Assembly: GCA_016715425.1 (NCBI GenBank)
Contig: JADKAC010000008.1
Coordinates: forward strand, 169,001-233,000
Reading direction: 5' to 3'
Source of the DNA: Bacteroidota bacterium
GTDB taxonomy: Bacteria; Bacteroidota; Bacteroidia; Chitinophagales; BACL12
Length of the DNA: 64,000 bases
In this document: one piece after another, positions 35,406 to 44,704 of the stretch
How positions within the stretch are numbered: position 1 is the first letter of the stretch
How the letters are laid out: the number at the start of each line of letters is the position of its first letter
Made by a program: the position numbers and the translations under genes
Notes under the pieces: generated by a model
Told to the model about the DNA's origin: nothing
Database searches by the model: none
The model's input: the letters and a program-made list of their open reading frames with translations, nothing else

Positions 35406-36446
35406 ATGGAAACACCTTATAAAGTTTTAATTACCGGTGGATGTGGTTATATCGGTTCGCATACTGCAATTGATTTATTGAACAAAGGATTTGAAGTTAT
35501 CTCCATTGATAATTTTTCAAGATCTCGCACAGATGTTCCTGAACGCATAAAAAATATTACCGGCAAATCATTTCAAAATTATCGGGTGGATTGTCGTGAT
35601 TTAAATAAGTTACGGTCAATTTTTGAAGAGCATGGCGACATTCAGGGCATCATTCATTTTGCTGCATTTAAATCTGTTGGAGAGTCAGTAGATAAGCCAT
35701 TAATTTATTACGATAATAATATTAATGCATTGATAAATATGTTGCGGATTTGCGATGAATTTGATGTAAAAGATTTTGTATTTTCTTCTTCTTGTTCTGT
35801 GTATGGAAATGCATCTTCACTTCCTGTTGATGAATTGACAGAACTCATGCCGCCGGAATCTCCTTATGGCTGGACAAAATTATTTTCAGAACAAATCATT
35901 AAAGATCATGCTGTAAAAACTGCAGAAAGAAAATTTATTTTATTGCGCTATTTTAATCCTGTGGGCGCACATGAAAGTGGAATGATTGGTGAAATTCCCT
36001 GGGGTGTTCCTTCTAATGTGGTTCCTGCAATTACAAGAACTGCAATTGGTAAGCAAGATAAATTTTTAATTTTTGGCGATGATTATCCCACCGCAGATGG
36101 CTCTTGTGTGCGTGATTATATTCATGTAATGGATATTGCAGATGCGCATACAAAAGCATTACAATTTTTAATTGAAAATAAAAATAATTCTAACTGCGAA
36201 ATATTTAATCTGGGCTCAGGAAATGGTGTGAGTGTTTTGCAATTGGTAAATGCATTTACTGAAATTAATCAGGTCCCATTAAATTATGAAATAGCAGAAA
36301 AAAGAGCAGGTGATGTAATTGCTATTTATGCGGATAATAAAAAAGCACAAAGTGAATTGGGCTGGAATTGTACCCGCAGTATTAAGGACATGATGCAATC
36401 TGCCTGGCTATGGGAACAGCAAATGGAAAAGGAAAGCGAGGAATAA
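35406..36446 (+). CDS. galE: UDP-glucose 4-epimerase
   Basis: 346 residues. Extended SDR fold: VLITGGCGYIGSHTAIDLL (NAD-binding GxxGxxG), then IDNFSRS, HFAAFKSVGESV, the catalytic Ser in FSSSCSVYGN, YGWTK (Tyr and Lys of the triad), RYFNPVGAH, and DGSCVRDYIHVMDIADAH. It interconverts UDP-glucose and UDP-galactose. Four bases separate it from rfbA, so both are nucleotide-sugar genes of one operon. Nothing unusual. Confidence 0.95.
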   Translation: METPYKVLITGGCGYIGSHTAIDLLNKGFEVISIDNFSRSRTDVPERIKNITGKSFQNYRVDCRDLNKLRSIFEEHGDIQGIIHFAAFKSVGESVDKPLIYYDNNINALINMLRICDEFDVKDFVFSSSCSVYGNASSLPVDELTELMPPESPYGWTKLFSEQIIKDHAVKTAERKFILLRYFNPVGAHESGMIGEIPWGVPSNVVPAITRTAIGKQDKFLIFGDDYPTADGSCVRDYIHVMDIADAHTKALQFLIENKNNSNCEIFNLGSGNGVSVLQLVNAFTEINQVPLNYEIAEKRAGDVIAIYADNKKAQSELGWNCTRSIKDMMQSAWLWEQQMEKESEE

Positions 36447-36497
36447 CATGCTATCGCAATCTGTTTAGTGAATAATAACAATTTCTAATTTTATTAT

Positions 36498-37364
36498 GTG
36501 AATCATTACACACGGAAGAACTGGATTATTCTTATTGCACTTTCTGTTGTTTGGGGATTTTCATTTTTATTAATGAAGATTGGATTGAAAACATTTTCCT
36601 GGGATGAAGTAGCTGCCATGCGAATTACTACATCTTTTATCGCAACACTTCCTATTCTATTTTTTCATTATAAAAAAATCAAACGCAGTGAAATAAAATT
36701 TTACTTCATGACCGGTTTTTTTGGAAGTGGATTACCTGCCTTTTGTTTTACTTACGCTCAAACTCATTTGGAAAGTGGCATCGCAGGAGTACTGAATTCT
36801 ATGACTCCCGCTTTTACTTTTATTCTTGGCGTTTGGTTTTTTGGAATGACATTTCAGAAATATAAAATGATGGGTTTAACAGTTGCACTTATCGGTGCAA
36901 TAATTTTAGTATCCTTTGATAGTTCCGGTGGAGGCGATATAGGTTTTATATATGCTTTACCAGTGATGCTTGCAACACTATCGTATGCCACAAGTGCAAA
37001 TATTGTAAAGCGTTATTTGCAACATGCGCATCCACTTGTAATGGGAGCAATGGGGTTTGCTTTTATTGGAATTCCTGCAAGCATTTATTTACTAACCACA
37101 GAGTTCTGGAATAAATCTAATATGGAAAATTTTAATGAAAGTACTACTGCAATACTTGCACTTTCCTTATTCGGAACTGTAGTAGCTTCAATAGTTTTTT
37201 ATTGGTTGATTCAAAAAACAGATTCACTGTTCGGCACATTGGTTACTTATCTTATTCCAGTAGTTGCTGTTTTACTTGGTGTATTAGATGGAGAATTAAT
37301 TACGATACAAAACATTGGCGGCATGCTGCTCATACTTGTTGGAGTTTATATCATCAATATAAAA

Positions 37365-37382
<18 letters not shown>
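36498..37382 (+). CDS. EamA/DMT-family transporter
   Basis: 294 residues from GTG 36498, with ten membrane helices and two EamA repeats (VWGFSFLLMKIGLKTFSWDE near the start; GTVVASIVFYWLIQKTDSLF and TYLIPVVAVLLGVLDGE in the second half). Such proteins export small metabolites; the substrate is unknown. The last five codons and the stop (VNGEK then TGA) are built from the GTGAATG heptamer repeat that fills the downstream gap, so the natural C-terminus may have been replaced by repeat expansion. Confidence 0.9.
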
Positions 37383-37483
<101 letters not shown>

Positions 37484-37518
37484 AAAGCAGTGATGAGTGA
37501 TGAATAATCAGTGATGAG

Positions 37519-37679
37519 TGATGAGTTTTTTTTCATTGTCAATTATCCACTGTCAATTGTCCATTGTTAAAGTCAATAGTCTATGTATTTTGCTAACAGC
37601 CAATTGCTAACTGCCAATAGCCATTTAATTAATGATGAGTTTTTTTCATTGTCAATTGTCCACTGTCAATTGTCCATTG
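37519..37679 (+). repeat. Pair of 47-48 bp direct repeats (CATTGTCAATTGTCCA type)
   Basis: Copies at 37519-37566 and 37633-37679 share TGATGAGTTTTTT, CATTGTCAATT and CCACTGTCAATTGTCCATTG with only one base change and one base of length difference in the T run. Between them are similar words (GCTAACAGCCAATTGCTAACTGCCAATAGCC). The right copy runs into the end of the ridA-like gene. Confidence 0.88.
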
Positions 37680-38055
37680 AATAAGCTATCGCACTAATTT
37701 CTACATTTACCCCTTTGGGTAATGCGCTCACTTCCACAGTTTCTCGTGCCGGAGGTTCTTCATTAAAATATTTTCCATACACTTTATTCACTTCTGCAAA
37801 CTGCTGCATATTTTTTAAAAAAATTGAGCACTTTAAAATATGTTGCATGTTATATCCCGCTGATTCTATAATTGATTTTAAATTTTTTAAAACCATTTCT
37901 GTTTCCTCTGCTATATCATTTGTTTGCAACAAATCACCTGTTGCAGGATCAATTGCTATTTGTCCGGAAACAAAAATAAACCCTGCTGCTTGTGTAGCTT
38001 GACTATAAGGTCCAATGGGCTCAGGTGCTGACTTTGTATAGATAATTTTTTTCAT
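37666..38055 (-). CDS. ridA: RidA/YjgF/YER057c-family enamine/imine deaminase
   Basis: 129 residues, the usual length. Motifs: PEPIGPYSQATQA, IFVSGQIAIDPATG, LKNLKSIIESAG, FLKNMQQFAEVN and the signature PARETVEVSALPKGVNVEISAIA, with the active-site Arg in ARETVEV. RidA proteins speed release of ammonia from reactive 2-aminoacrylate-type enamines and protect PLP enzymes. The last residues (MDN) and the TGA stop are encoded by the reverse strand of the CAATTGTCCATTG repeat, while the catalytic core is intact. Confidence 0.94.
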   Translation of the reverse strand: MKKIIYTKSAPEPIGPYSQATQAAGFIFVSGQIAIDPATGDLLQTNDIAEETEMVLKNLKSIIESAGYNMQHILKCSIFLKNMQQFAEVNKVYGKYFNEEPPARETVEVSALPKGVNVEISAIAYSMDN

Positions 38056-38190
38056 TTTAAATTGTATTATTAAAAATTAATGTAGTGCTAATTTACTCAG
38101 CTATTTATAATCATATTTTTTGGGTGATTTAAATATGTTTTTTTCAACACTTTTTATTATATCTTTAACTATTACAATACACAGTTGAAA

Positions 38191-41010
38191 ATGAAATATT
38201 ATTACTCCTCTTTACTTCTACTATTTTTTTCTGTGCAAATTATCTATGCGCAGTTAGATGTAACTACGGGATATACTGCAATGGAATTAGCAGAAATGCT
38301 TTCGGGTGGCGGTGTAACAATTGTAGATGCTACAAAAGATTGTACAGCTCAGGCTTATGGGAAATTTGAATGTATTGATTGTAACCTCGGTATTGACAGC
38401 GGTTTTATTCTTACAACCGGAAAAGCGGTTTATGCCGAAGGTCCTAATAATTCCGGAAGTACCGGTTATAGTAATGGTACCACCGGCGATGCTGATTTGG
38501 AAGCCTTACCCGGTGTGGGTACCACTTATGACCGATGTATTTTGGAAATAGATTTTATTCCCGATTGTGATACTGTGAAATTTGATTATGCATTTGGTAG
38601 TGATGAATACAATGAATTTGTGGGATCAATAAATGATGTGTTTGCATTATGGATTAGCGGGCCCGGAATAATTGGAGCGGTAAATATTGCATTGATACCC
38701 GGAACAACATCTCCGGTTTCAATTGATAATGTAAACCTCGGCAGTTATGCTACTTATTACAATAATAATCCCTCTGCCGGTGTTGCCCTCACTGATCCCT
38801 ATTACATAGATTACGATGGGTTTACAGATGTGTTTGAGGCAATCAGTGTAGTGACTCCCGGAGAAACTTATCATTTAAAATTTGCCATTGCTGATGAGTC
38901 AGATCATGTATGGGACTCAGGTGTATTTTTTCGAGCCGGGAGTTTAGAAGCTGGACTAAGTGCAAGTTTTGTGTTGCCCGGAACCGGTTTTGGAATTGCA
39001 AGTTATTGCACAAGCAGTTCGGATCCGACACCGGAAATGGTTCCCGGGGCAATCATCGGAGAATTTACTGCAACACCAGATGGATTAGTAGTAGATCCTG
39101 CCACAGGTACTATTGATATCAGCGAATCATCACCCGGCACTTATACAATTACAAATACTGTAATTGGTTTGGCTTGTGGTGTGATGGATACGGTAACCTC
39201 ATCTTCAGATGTGCTAATTACTGCTCTTCCTATTGGTATTTTTTCTTATCCGGAATCTCCTTTTTGTGCAGATGAAACAGATCCTTCTCCTGCACTTGGA
39301 ACGGATGCAGAGTTAGGGACATTTTCTGCCACACCTGCCGGATTAAGTATTGTATCTGCTACAGGTATTATTGATTTAAGTGCTTCCACCGTTGGTACAT
39401 ATACCGTAACAAATTATATCAATTCTGCCGATGGCTGTCCGTCAGTAACATCAACAACAAGCATTACTATAAGTCCATCTTATGATCTATCTCAGAGTTA
39501 TGAATTATGTAATGGGGAAACGCATACTTTACCCGACGGAACTTCTGTAACTACATCAGGAACATACCCAGTATTATTATCTACTGTTGCAGGTTGCGAT
39601 TCATTAATTACAACAAGCATAACTGTGAATCCTGTTTACGCTACTTCGCAAAGTGCAACTATCTGCGATGGCGATCCTTTTTACTTACCTGATGGTGGTG
39701 CTGTTTTAATTGCCGGCACTTATATAACAACTGTAGCCACGATTAAAGGATGTGATTCGGTGGTTACAACTACATTATCAGTTAATCCAATTCCTACCAC
39801 TTCTGTTACTGCTGAAATTTGTTCGGGTGAATATTTTACTTTACCAGATGGTGCGGTTACAGCTTCTGCGGGTACTTATACTTCTGTATTAACTGCATAT
39901 ACTGATTGTGATTCTCTTGTTTATACGACCCTTACTGTGCATCCGATTTTTACTACAGCAGTTAGTGTAAATATTTGTCCGGATGATACATATATTTTAC
40001 CCGATGGCACATCTGTTTCTTCACCCGGAATGTATTCCACAACATTGAATTCTATTAATGGATGTGATTCAGTTATTAATACAACATTAGGTAATTATCC
40101 TTTATACGATATTGTGTTTAATCCTGAAATGTGTGATGGTGGAGAATATATTTTACCTGATGGAAATATTGCAACAGTAAGTGATACTTATGTAAATACA
40201 TACCTGTCAATGCATGGTTGCGATTCAATTATTACAACAAATCTTACAGTACATCCGAATCCTGAAATTGATTTTCCTATTGATCCGATTGTGTGTTTTG
40301 AAGAAGGTATTATCGCATTAAGTGCAATACCCACAGGTGGAAATTATTCAGGTGTTGCGATAAGTGGAAATCAATTTAATGCACAGATGGCAGGTGTGGG
40401 CGGACCGTATGAAATTACTTATAGTTATATGGATATGCATGGATGTGTAGATACTGCAATTCAATTTATTTCTGTAGATCAAAACTTTGCAGAAGCATTT
40501 GGAGATACTTCAATAATTGCAACTAATCCAATTTATATTTCGGGAAATAGCGGTGGCAATTATGCCTGGACTCCCGCATATTTTATTACCTGTGCATCTT
40601 GTGAAAATAGCACTGCATATCCAACATCATCAGGATATATTACTCTCACTTCTACAAATGAAAATGGATGTATTGCATCCGATAAAATTTATGTGTATGT
40701 ATTGCCTTATCCGGAAAATAATGTATTTATTCCAAATGCATTTACACCCAATGGAGATGGTATAAATGATTATTTATTTGCGTACAGTCCGATACTTATA
40801 AATATAAAATCCTTTGATGTATTCGACCGCTGGGGAAACATAATTTACCATCGTGAGAATTTAAGTCCGGATGCAATTACAAGCGGATGGGATGGAACAT
40901 TTAATGGTGAAATATTAAATCCCGGTGTGTATCCTTACATCATTACTGTGCAGTATGAAAACGGTGAAATAAAACAACACGCCGGCAATGTAACTCTACT
41001 TTCTAATTAA
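38191..41010 (+). CDS. T9SS type B secreted protein with choice-of-anchor L domain and repeats
   Basis: 939 residues from ATG 38191, chosen over TTG 38185. A signal peptide ends at IIYAQ. Residues 20-260 match the choice-of-anchor L domain (VDATKDCTAQAYGKFECID, ILEIDFIPDCDTVKFDYAFG, SDEYNEFVG). Residues 430-700 hold six repeats of about 50 residues with LPDG, GTY and GCDSxI/VTT. The C-terminus is a gliding-motility-type (type B) sorting domain: FIPNAFTPNGDGINDYL, FDVFDRWGNIIYH, GWDGTFNGE, GVYPYIITV. It is expected to be exported by T9SS and kept at the cell surface, as an adhesin or filament part. Confidence 0.9.
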   Translation: MKYYYSSLLLLFFSVQIIYAQLDVTTGYTAMELAEMLSGGGVTIVDATKDCTAQAYGKFECIDCNLGIDSGFILTTGKAVYAEGPNNSGSTGYSNGTTGDADLEALPGVGTTYDRCILEIDFIPDCDTVKFDYAFGSDEYNEFVGSINDVFALWISGPGIIGAVNIALIPGTTSPVSIDNVNLGSYATYYNNNPSAGVALTDPYYIDYDGFTDVFEAISVVTPGETYHLKFAIADESDHVWDSGVFFRAGSLEAGLSASFVLPGTGFGIASYCTSSSDPTPEMVPGAIIGEFTATPDGLVVDPATGTIDISESSPGTYTITNTVIGLACGVMDTVTSSSDVLITALPIGIFSYPESPFCADETDPSPALGTDAELGTFSATPAGLSIVSATGIIDLSASTVGTYTVTNYINSADGCPSVTSTTSITISPSYDLSQSYELCNGETHTLPDGTSVTTSGTYPVLLSTVAGCDSLITTSITVNPVYATSQSATICDGDPFYLPDGGAVLIAGTYITTVATIKGCDSVVTTTLSVNPIPTTSVTAEICSGEYFTLPDGAVTASAGTYTSVLTAYTDCDSLVYTTLTVHPIFTTAVSVNICPDDTYILPDGTSVSSPGMYSTTLNSINGCDSVINTTLGNYPLYDIVFNPEMCDGGEYILPDGNIATVSDTYVNTYLSMHGCDSIITTNLTVHPNPEIDFPIDPIVCFEEGIIALSAIPTGGNYSGVAISGNQFNAQMAGVGGPYEITYSYMDMHGCVDTAIQFISVDQNFAEAFGDTSIIATNPIYISGNSGGNYAWTPAYFITCASCENSTAYPTSSGYITLTSTNENGCIASDKIYVYVLPYPENNVFIPNAFTPNGDGINDYLFAYSPILINIKSFDVFDRWGNIIYHRENLSPDAITSGWDGTFNGEILNPGVYPYIITVQYENGEIKQHAGNVTLLSN

Positions 41011-41112
41011 TTAAAAAAAATATTTTTACCACATAGAATTCGCAGAGGAGTCATAGGGTTTAATTTCTCTTTTTTCTATGTTCCAATGTGGTTTAATTTT
41101 TCTTCAAATTGA

Positions 41113-41289
41113 TTTCTATTTTTTCCTATATATCTATGTGGTTAAAAATTTTTTCCCTATTTGGATTTAACCAATAAAATTTTTATTTCTCTGCGAAACT
41201 CAGTGATATCTCCGTGCAACTCCGTGTATTATTTTTTATTTAATACGCTAAGCATATTTCTATTTTTTCCTATATGTCTATGTGGTTAA
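41113..41289 (+). repeat. Two 33-bp direct repeats in a repeat-rich gap
   Basis: Copies at 41113-41145 and 41257-41289 share TTTCTATTTTTTCCTATA and TCTATGTGGTTAA with a single base difference. Between and beside them are related words (CTCTGCGAAACTCAGTGATATCTCCGTG; an inverted ACCACATAGAATTCGCAGAGG at 41028). The gap 41011-41299 between convergent genes holds no gene. Confidence 0.85.
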
Positions 41290-41299
41290 TTATATTTAA

Positions 41300-42760
41300 T
41301 TACTTCTGCAACAACTCCATTTTTCTTTTATGTAAAAAAGCAGATGTATTGAAGTAAGGAATCGCAGCCATTCGTTTAAGATGTTTTGTTTCCAGAGATT
41401 GTAATTGCAATATTTTTTTCATCGCCATCATACCTTGAGCACTTCTGAATTTTTTATGAATATATCTGTGTAACTCTTTATAAAACTCCGGAGGATAAGT
41501 ACTGCGGAACATAAGTGCAAGTTCATCACTATCGTTCCAGTTTTGTTTTTGCTGTAACTCTGATTTTACACTTTCATAAAATTTTGTTCCGGGCAAAGGA
41601 TAAGAAACAGAAATACCAATATCATAAGGCATTAATTCAAACAACATTTTCATAGTGGCATCAATATCTGTTTTTGTTTCGCCGGGATATCCGAATTGCA
41701 AAAAGAAACAGGGTTTTATATTGTGCTTTTTCATCAGGATAGTACAATCATAAATCTGCTGAATAGTAGTTCCTTTATCCATGGCATCCAGAATTTTTTG
41801 TGAGCCGGATTCTGCACCAATCCACACTTCATCACAACCTGCTTTGGCCAGACTTTCTATATTCTGTTCGTTCAATAATAAATCTGCACGACACTGAATT
41901 TTAAATTTAAATTTTAAATTTCTTTGTTGCACCAATGCACTGAATTGATTTATCCATCCCGGTTTCAATCCGAATATATCGTCGCAAAACCAAAAATGCA
42001 TTACCCGATATTTATCAATCAGCATTGCAATTTCATTCACAACATTTTCCGCTGATCGTGCATTATAACGATTGCCATAAATTGGTTTTGCGCACCAGTT
42101 ACATTTAAACGGACAACCTCGTGTGGTTGTAATATTCAAACTGAAGTAACCATTTTTCTTCAGCCATTTTTCTTTATAGGTTTCAATATCCGCTACTTCC
42201 CATGCAGGAAAAGGCAACGCATCCAAATCATGCATCACAGCTCTTACTGTTGTTTTTTCAAAACCTGTTTTTGTTTTAAAGGCAATGCCATTAATGTTGC
42301 TTATTTCCTTTTGAGAATGGTCATCATATAAATAATCTACAAGTTCTGAAATTGTTTTTTCTGCTTCGCCAATTACAATATAATCCGCACCTGTTTCTAA
42401 ATATTCTTTCCAATGATCAGTAGCATCCGAACTTGAAACTATAACCTTACAATTATTTTCTTTCGCATAGCGAATCATTTCAAAGCAAGCATTGCGCATA
42501 TTTACCAAACACATTTTTGTGAGATAATTAAATCCATCATCACAAATTATTACAATACCATTGTTAAGTGTTTCAATTGCAGGAAAAATTTCGCTTGCTG
42601 ACTTTGCAAATACGGTATCTCTGAAAGTTACATTATACCCCTCCTGTTGTAAAACGGATGCAACATACAAAGTGCCCAAAGGTGGATAGGGCTGCATGGC
42701 TCGTTCCTGTTTTGGATCAAATCTTAAAAAGTATGCATTGGCAATAAATACATCAGCCAT
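41300..42760 (-). CDS. B12-binding-domain radical SAM protein (first)
   Basis: 486 residues. An N-terminal Rossmann-like B12-binding-type domain (about 1-170, YPPLGTLYVASVLQQEGYNV) is followed by the radical SAM core with TTRGCPFKCNWCAKPIYG (CxxxCxxC for the 4Fe-4S cluster) near 218-235, then FWFCDDIFGL and GAESGSQKILDAMDKG, and a long C-terminal helix region. Such enzymes carry out methylations or ring changes on unknown substrates. It overlaps the upstream NTase-like gene by 8 bases. A second member of the family lies 2 kb away on the same strand. Confidence 0.9.
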   Translation of the reverse strand: MADVFIANAYFLRFDPKQERAMQPYPPLGTLYVASVLQQEGYNVTFRDTVFAKSASEIFPAIETLNNGIVIICDDGFNYLTKMCLVNMRNACFEMIRYAKENNCKVIVSSSDATDHWKEYLETGADYIVIGEAEKTISELVDYLYDDHSQKEISNINGIAFKTKTGFEKTTVRAVMHDLDALPFPAWEVADIETYKEKWLKKNGYFSLNITTTRGCPFKCNWCAKPIYGNRYNARSAENVVNEIAMLIDKYRVMHFWFCDDIFGLKPGWINQFSALVQQRNLKFKFKIQCRADLLLNEQNIESLAKAGCDEVWIGAESGSQKILDAMDKGTTIQQIYDCTILMKKHNIKPCFFLQFGYPGETKTDIDATMKMLFELMPYDIGISVSYPLPGTKFYESVKSELQQKQNWNDSDELALMFRSTYPPEFYKELHRYIHKKFRSAQGMMAMKKILQLQSLETKHLKRMAAIPYFNTSAFLHKRKMELLQK

Positions 42761-43712
42761 TGTATAAAGTTACATTATGTTGCTGCTCAAATGTGTGAAT
42801 GCGGTTTTTATATCCTTCCAATACTTTAAATTGAAATCCCTGCGGATGATGTTTGGAAACATGTTTACGACTGCGCAGATTATTTTCAAATTCTATAGCT
42901 GTCATATTCTTGAATTTGCGTTTCCAGAAATATAATGTGATCTTATAACAAACAGTATCCAGCCGGTCACCGATTTTATTTTGCAATAATTTTTCAGAAT
43001 GATGTTTTATAACATTTTCTTTTTCTTTCTGAGGTAACATCTGCTTTTCAGGTAAATAATTTGGAAAATATTGTTTCACCCAGTTATTGCTTTGCATAAA
43101 ATTATTATACAAATTTTCGCCCGACATATTTTTTAATGTAACAATCTCAATTGCTGTAAAAATATTTTTATCAGGAATTTCTAAAGACTCTGTATCAATA
43201 AAATAATTAATACAGAAATATTTTCTGGAATTCAACAGAAAGAATTTTTTATAGATAGTGAGCAACATGCGACAAAGCCATAAACGATTTGGCTGAGTGA
43301 TAATAAAAAAATCAAAGTCTGCTTCTGCATCAAAATAGTTTTTTGACAGAGAACCAGAAATATTTACACTGCGCACGAAAGGAAAACGCTGAATAAACTT
43401 TGAACGCATTATTGCCTTATCCCAAATTTTCATTGCTGAACGGTTTCCTTTTTGTCGTCTTTCAATATTTCCATAATCACTGTTCAGCGACCAGAATTCA
43501 CCAAAGCGATATACCATCAGGTTATCTTCTAATTGTTGTAATGCGTCTTCTGCAATATGCAAATGATGAATTGGAATAGATGCAAAGCGAATTATTTCAG
43601 GTAAGGTTAATGGATAGCGAAATAAATCAAAATACATCAATGATTTAAGAATTGATGAATGTACCTCTCCCAACAAAGGAAATTCGTGTTGATGTACGTA
43701 GGTAATTTGCAT
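42753..43712 (-). CDS. Nucleotidyltransferase-like protein
   Basis: 319 residues. The N-terminal part (about 20-100) looks like a winged helix. The centre has NISGSLSKNYFDAEADFDFFII near 117-138, which fits the nucleotidyltransferase pattern GS-x(n)-DxD of the MNT/pol-beta fold. The C-terminal part is basic and helical. It could transfer a nucleotide or be a toxin/antitoxin-type NTase, but the tight 8-base overlap with a radical SAM gene suggests a biosynthetic partner. The family is not sure; the active-site layout is readable. Confidence 0.65.
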   Translation of the reverse strand: MQITYVHQHEFPLLGEVHSSILKSLMYFDLFRYPLTLPEIIRFASIPIHHLHIAEDALQQLEDNLMVYRFGEFWSLNSDYGNIERRQKGNRSAMKIWDKAIMRSKFIQRFPFVRSVNISGSLSKNYFDAEADFDFFIITQPNRLWLCRMLLTIYKKFFLLNSRKYFCINYFIDTESLEIPDKNIFTAIEIVTLKNMSGENLYNNFMQSNNWVKQYFPNYLPEKQMLPQKEKENVIKHHSEKLLQNKIGDRLDTVCYKITLYFWKRKFKNMTAIEFENNLRSRKHVSKHHPQGFQFKVLEGYKNRIHTFEQQHNVTLYNG

Positions 43713-44058
43713 GCGCTAACGAAATTACAGCACAGAGATTTAAAAACGTCAGCATTGTGTAAGGTGATTTGAATAGGTGTAATTGAAAATGATGGTAAAA
43801 CTGAATTTGTGTAACTGTCGAATCGTTTAATCGTCGAATAGGAAAAAGTAGAATCGTAGAACTGGAGAATTGTAGAACTAGGGAATTGTGGAAACGTCTA
43901 ACTGGCGAATCGTGTAATTGTGTAATCGAAAAATGTAGAACTGGAGAATTGTAGAACTGAAAAGTGTAAATGGGTAATTAGAAAATGTATAAATGTGTAT
44001 TGGAAGATAAAAAGTAAGAATTAACCGATGCAAAGAATATCATTCCAGAATCATTATT
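43713..44058 (+). other. Gap filled mostly by an octamer repeat
   Basis: 346 bases between two minus-strand genes; 43810-43974 is the degenerate octamer array and the flanks are AT-rich without a frame. No promoter is clear. Confidence 0.6.
43810..43974 (+). repeat. Degenerate octamer array, consensus NNGAAYYG
   Basis: Read in steps of eight: TGTAACTG, TCGAATCG, TTTAATCG, TCGAATAG, then (after a 7-base unit) TAGAATCG, TAGAACTG, GAGAATTG, TAGAACTA, GGGAATTG, TGGAAACG, TCTAACTG, GCGAATCG, TGTAATTG, TGTAATCG and further units. A block of 23 bases starting TAGAACTGGAGAATTG recurs exactly at 43857 and 43936. Confidence 0.85.
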
Positions 44059-44703
44059 CTAAAAATCTCCTCCACACCATTCCAATATTTTTCTTTTTAA
44101 TTGAATGGAGTTGCAGATTATTTTTTTGGCGATGGAATGAATTTGTTTTTTATCGCAGTCATCGGATAAAATGATAAAGACATTTGTATTGGAATTCATA
44201 TATGTCGAAATCTGTAAAAACAGTTTTTCAAAATATTCAAACTCCACTCCGCAATACCATGCTTTCTCAGCTTCTGTATTTGGATTTTTCGAATAATACG
44301 GCGGATTGATAAATATATAATCGAAGTGTTTGTATTGTATATTATCAAATAAATCACTCAATACAATTTCCATTTGCAAATTATTTTCTGTTGCATTTTT
44401 AGTAAGGGTTGTAATTGCAAGCCGACTAATATCACTTGTAGTTACTTGTGCATTTTGTTTTGCAGCAACACAACTTAATAATCCACTGCCACAACCTAAT
44501 TCCAACACAGTTTTATTTTGTATAGAAAGTGTTTCCATAAACTTAATTAATAACAAAGTGCTGTGAAAATATTTGGGATGAAAAACTCCGGATGGAATAT
44601 GTAATGTTATTGCGTTATATCGAAATGTTGTTGGTTTTGAAATACGCCATTGAACATACGGTTTATAAATATGCTCTGCAATTTTCTTTATTAGCGATTG
44701 CAT
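44059..44703 (-). CDS. Class I SAM-dependent methyltransferase (HemK/TrmN6-like)
   Basis: 214 residues. SAM-binding motif I is VLELGCGSGLLSCVAA near 62-77; the catalytic motif FINPPYYSKNP near 130 is the (N/D)PPY of N-methyltransferases that act on protein Gln or nucleic-acid bases. The N-terminal 50 residues are basic. It lies 1 base after the stop of the second radical SAM gene, so it is likely co-transcribed with it. The substrate is unknown; it could modify a product of the radical SAM proteins or act in general RNA or protein modification. Confidence 0.85.
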   Translation of the reverse strand: MQSLIKKIAEHIYKPYVQWRISKPTTFRYNAITLHIPSGVFHPKYFHSTLLLIKFMETLSIQNKTVLELGCGSGLLSCVAAKQNAQVTTSDISRLAITTLTKNATENNLQMEIVLSDLFDNIQYKHFDYIFINPPYYSKNPNTEAEKAWYCGVEFEYFEKLFLQISTYMNSNTNVFIILSDDCDKKQIHSIAKKIICNSIQLKRKILEWCGGDF

Positions 44704-44704
44704 C

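Noticed and set aside
43810..43974. Regular array that might be a CRISPR
   Set aside because: Units are 8 bases long and degenerate, without conserved repeats of 24-40 bases and unique spacers; no cas gene is near.
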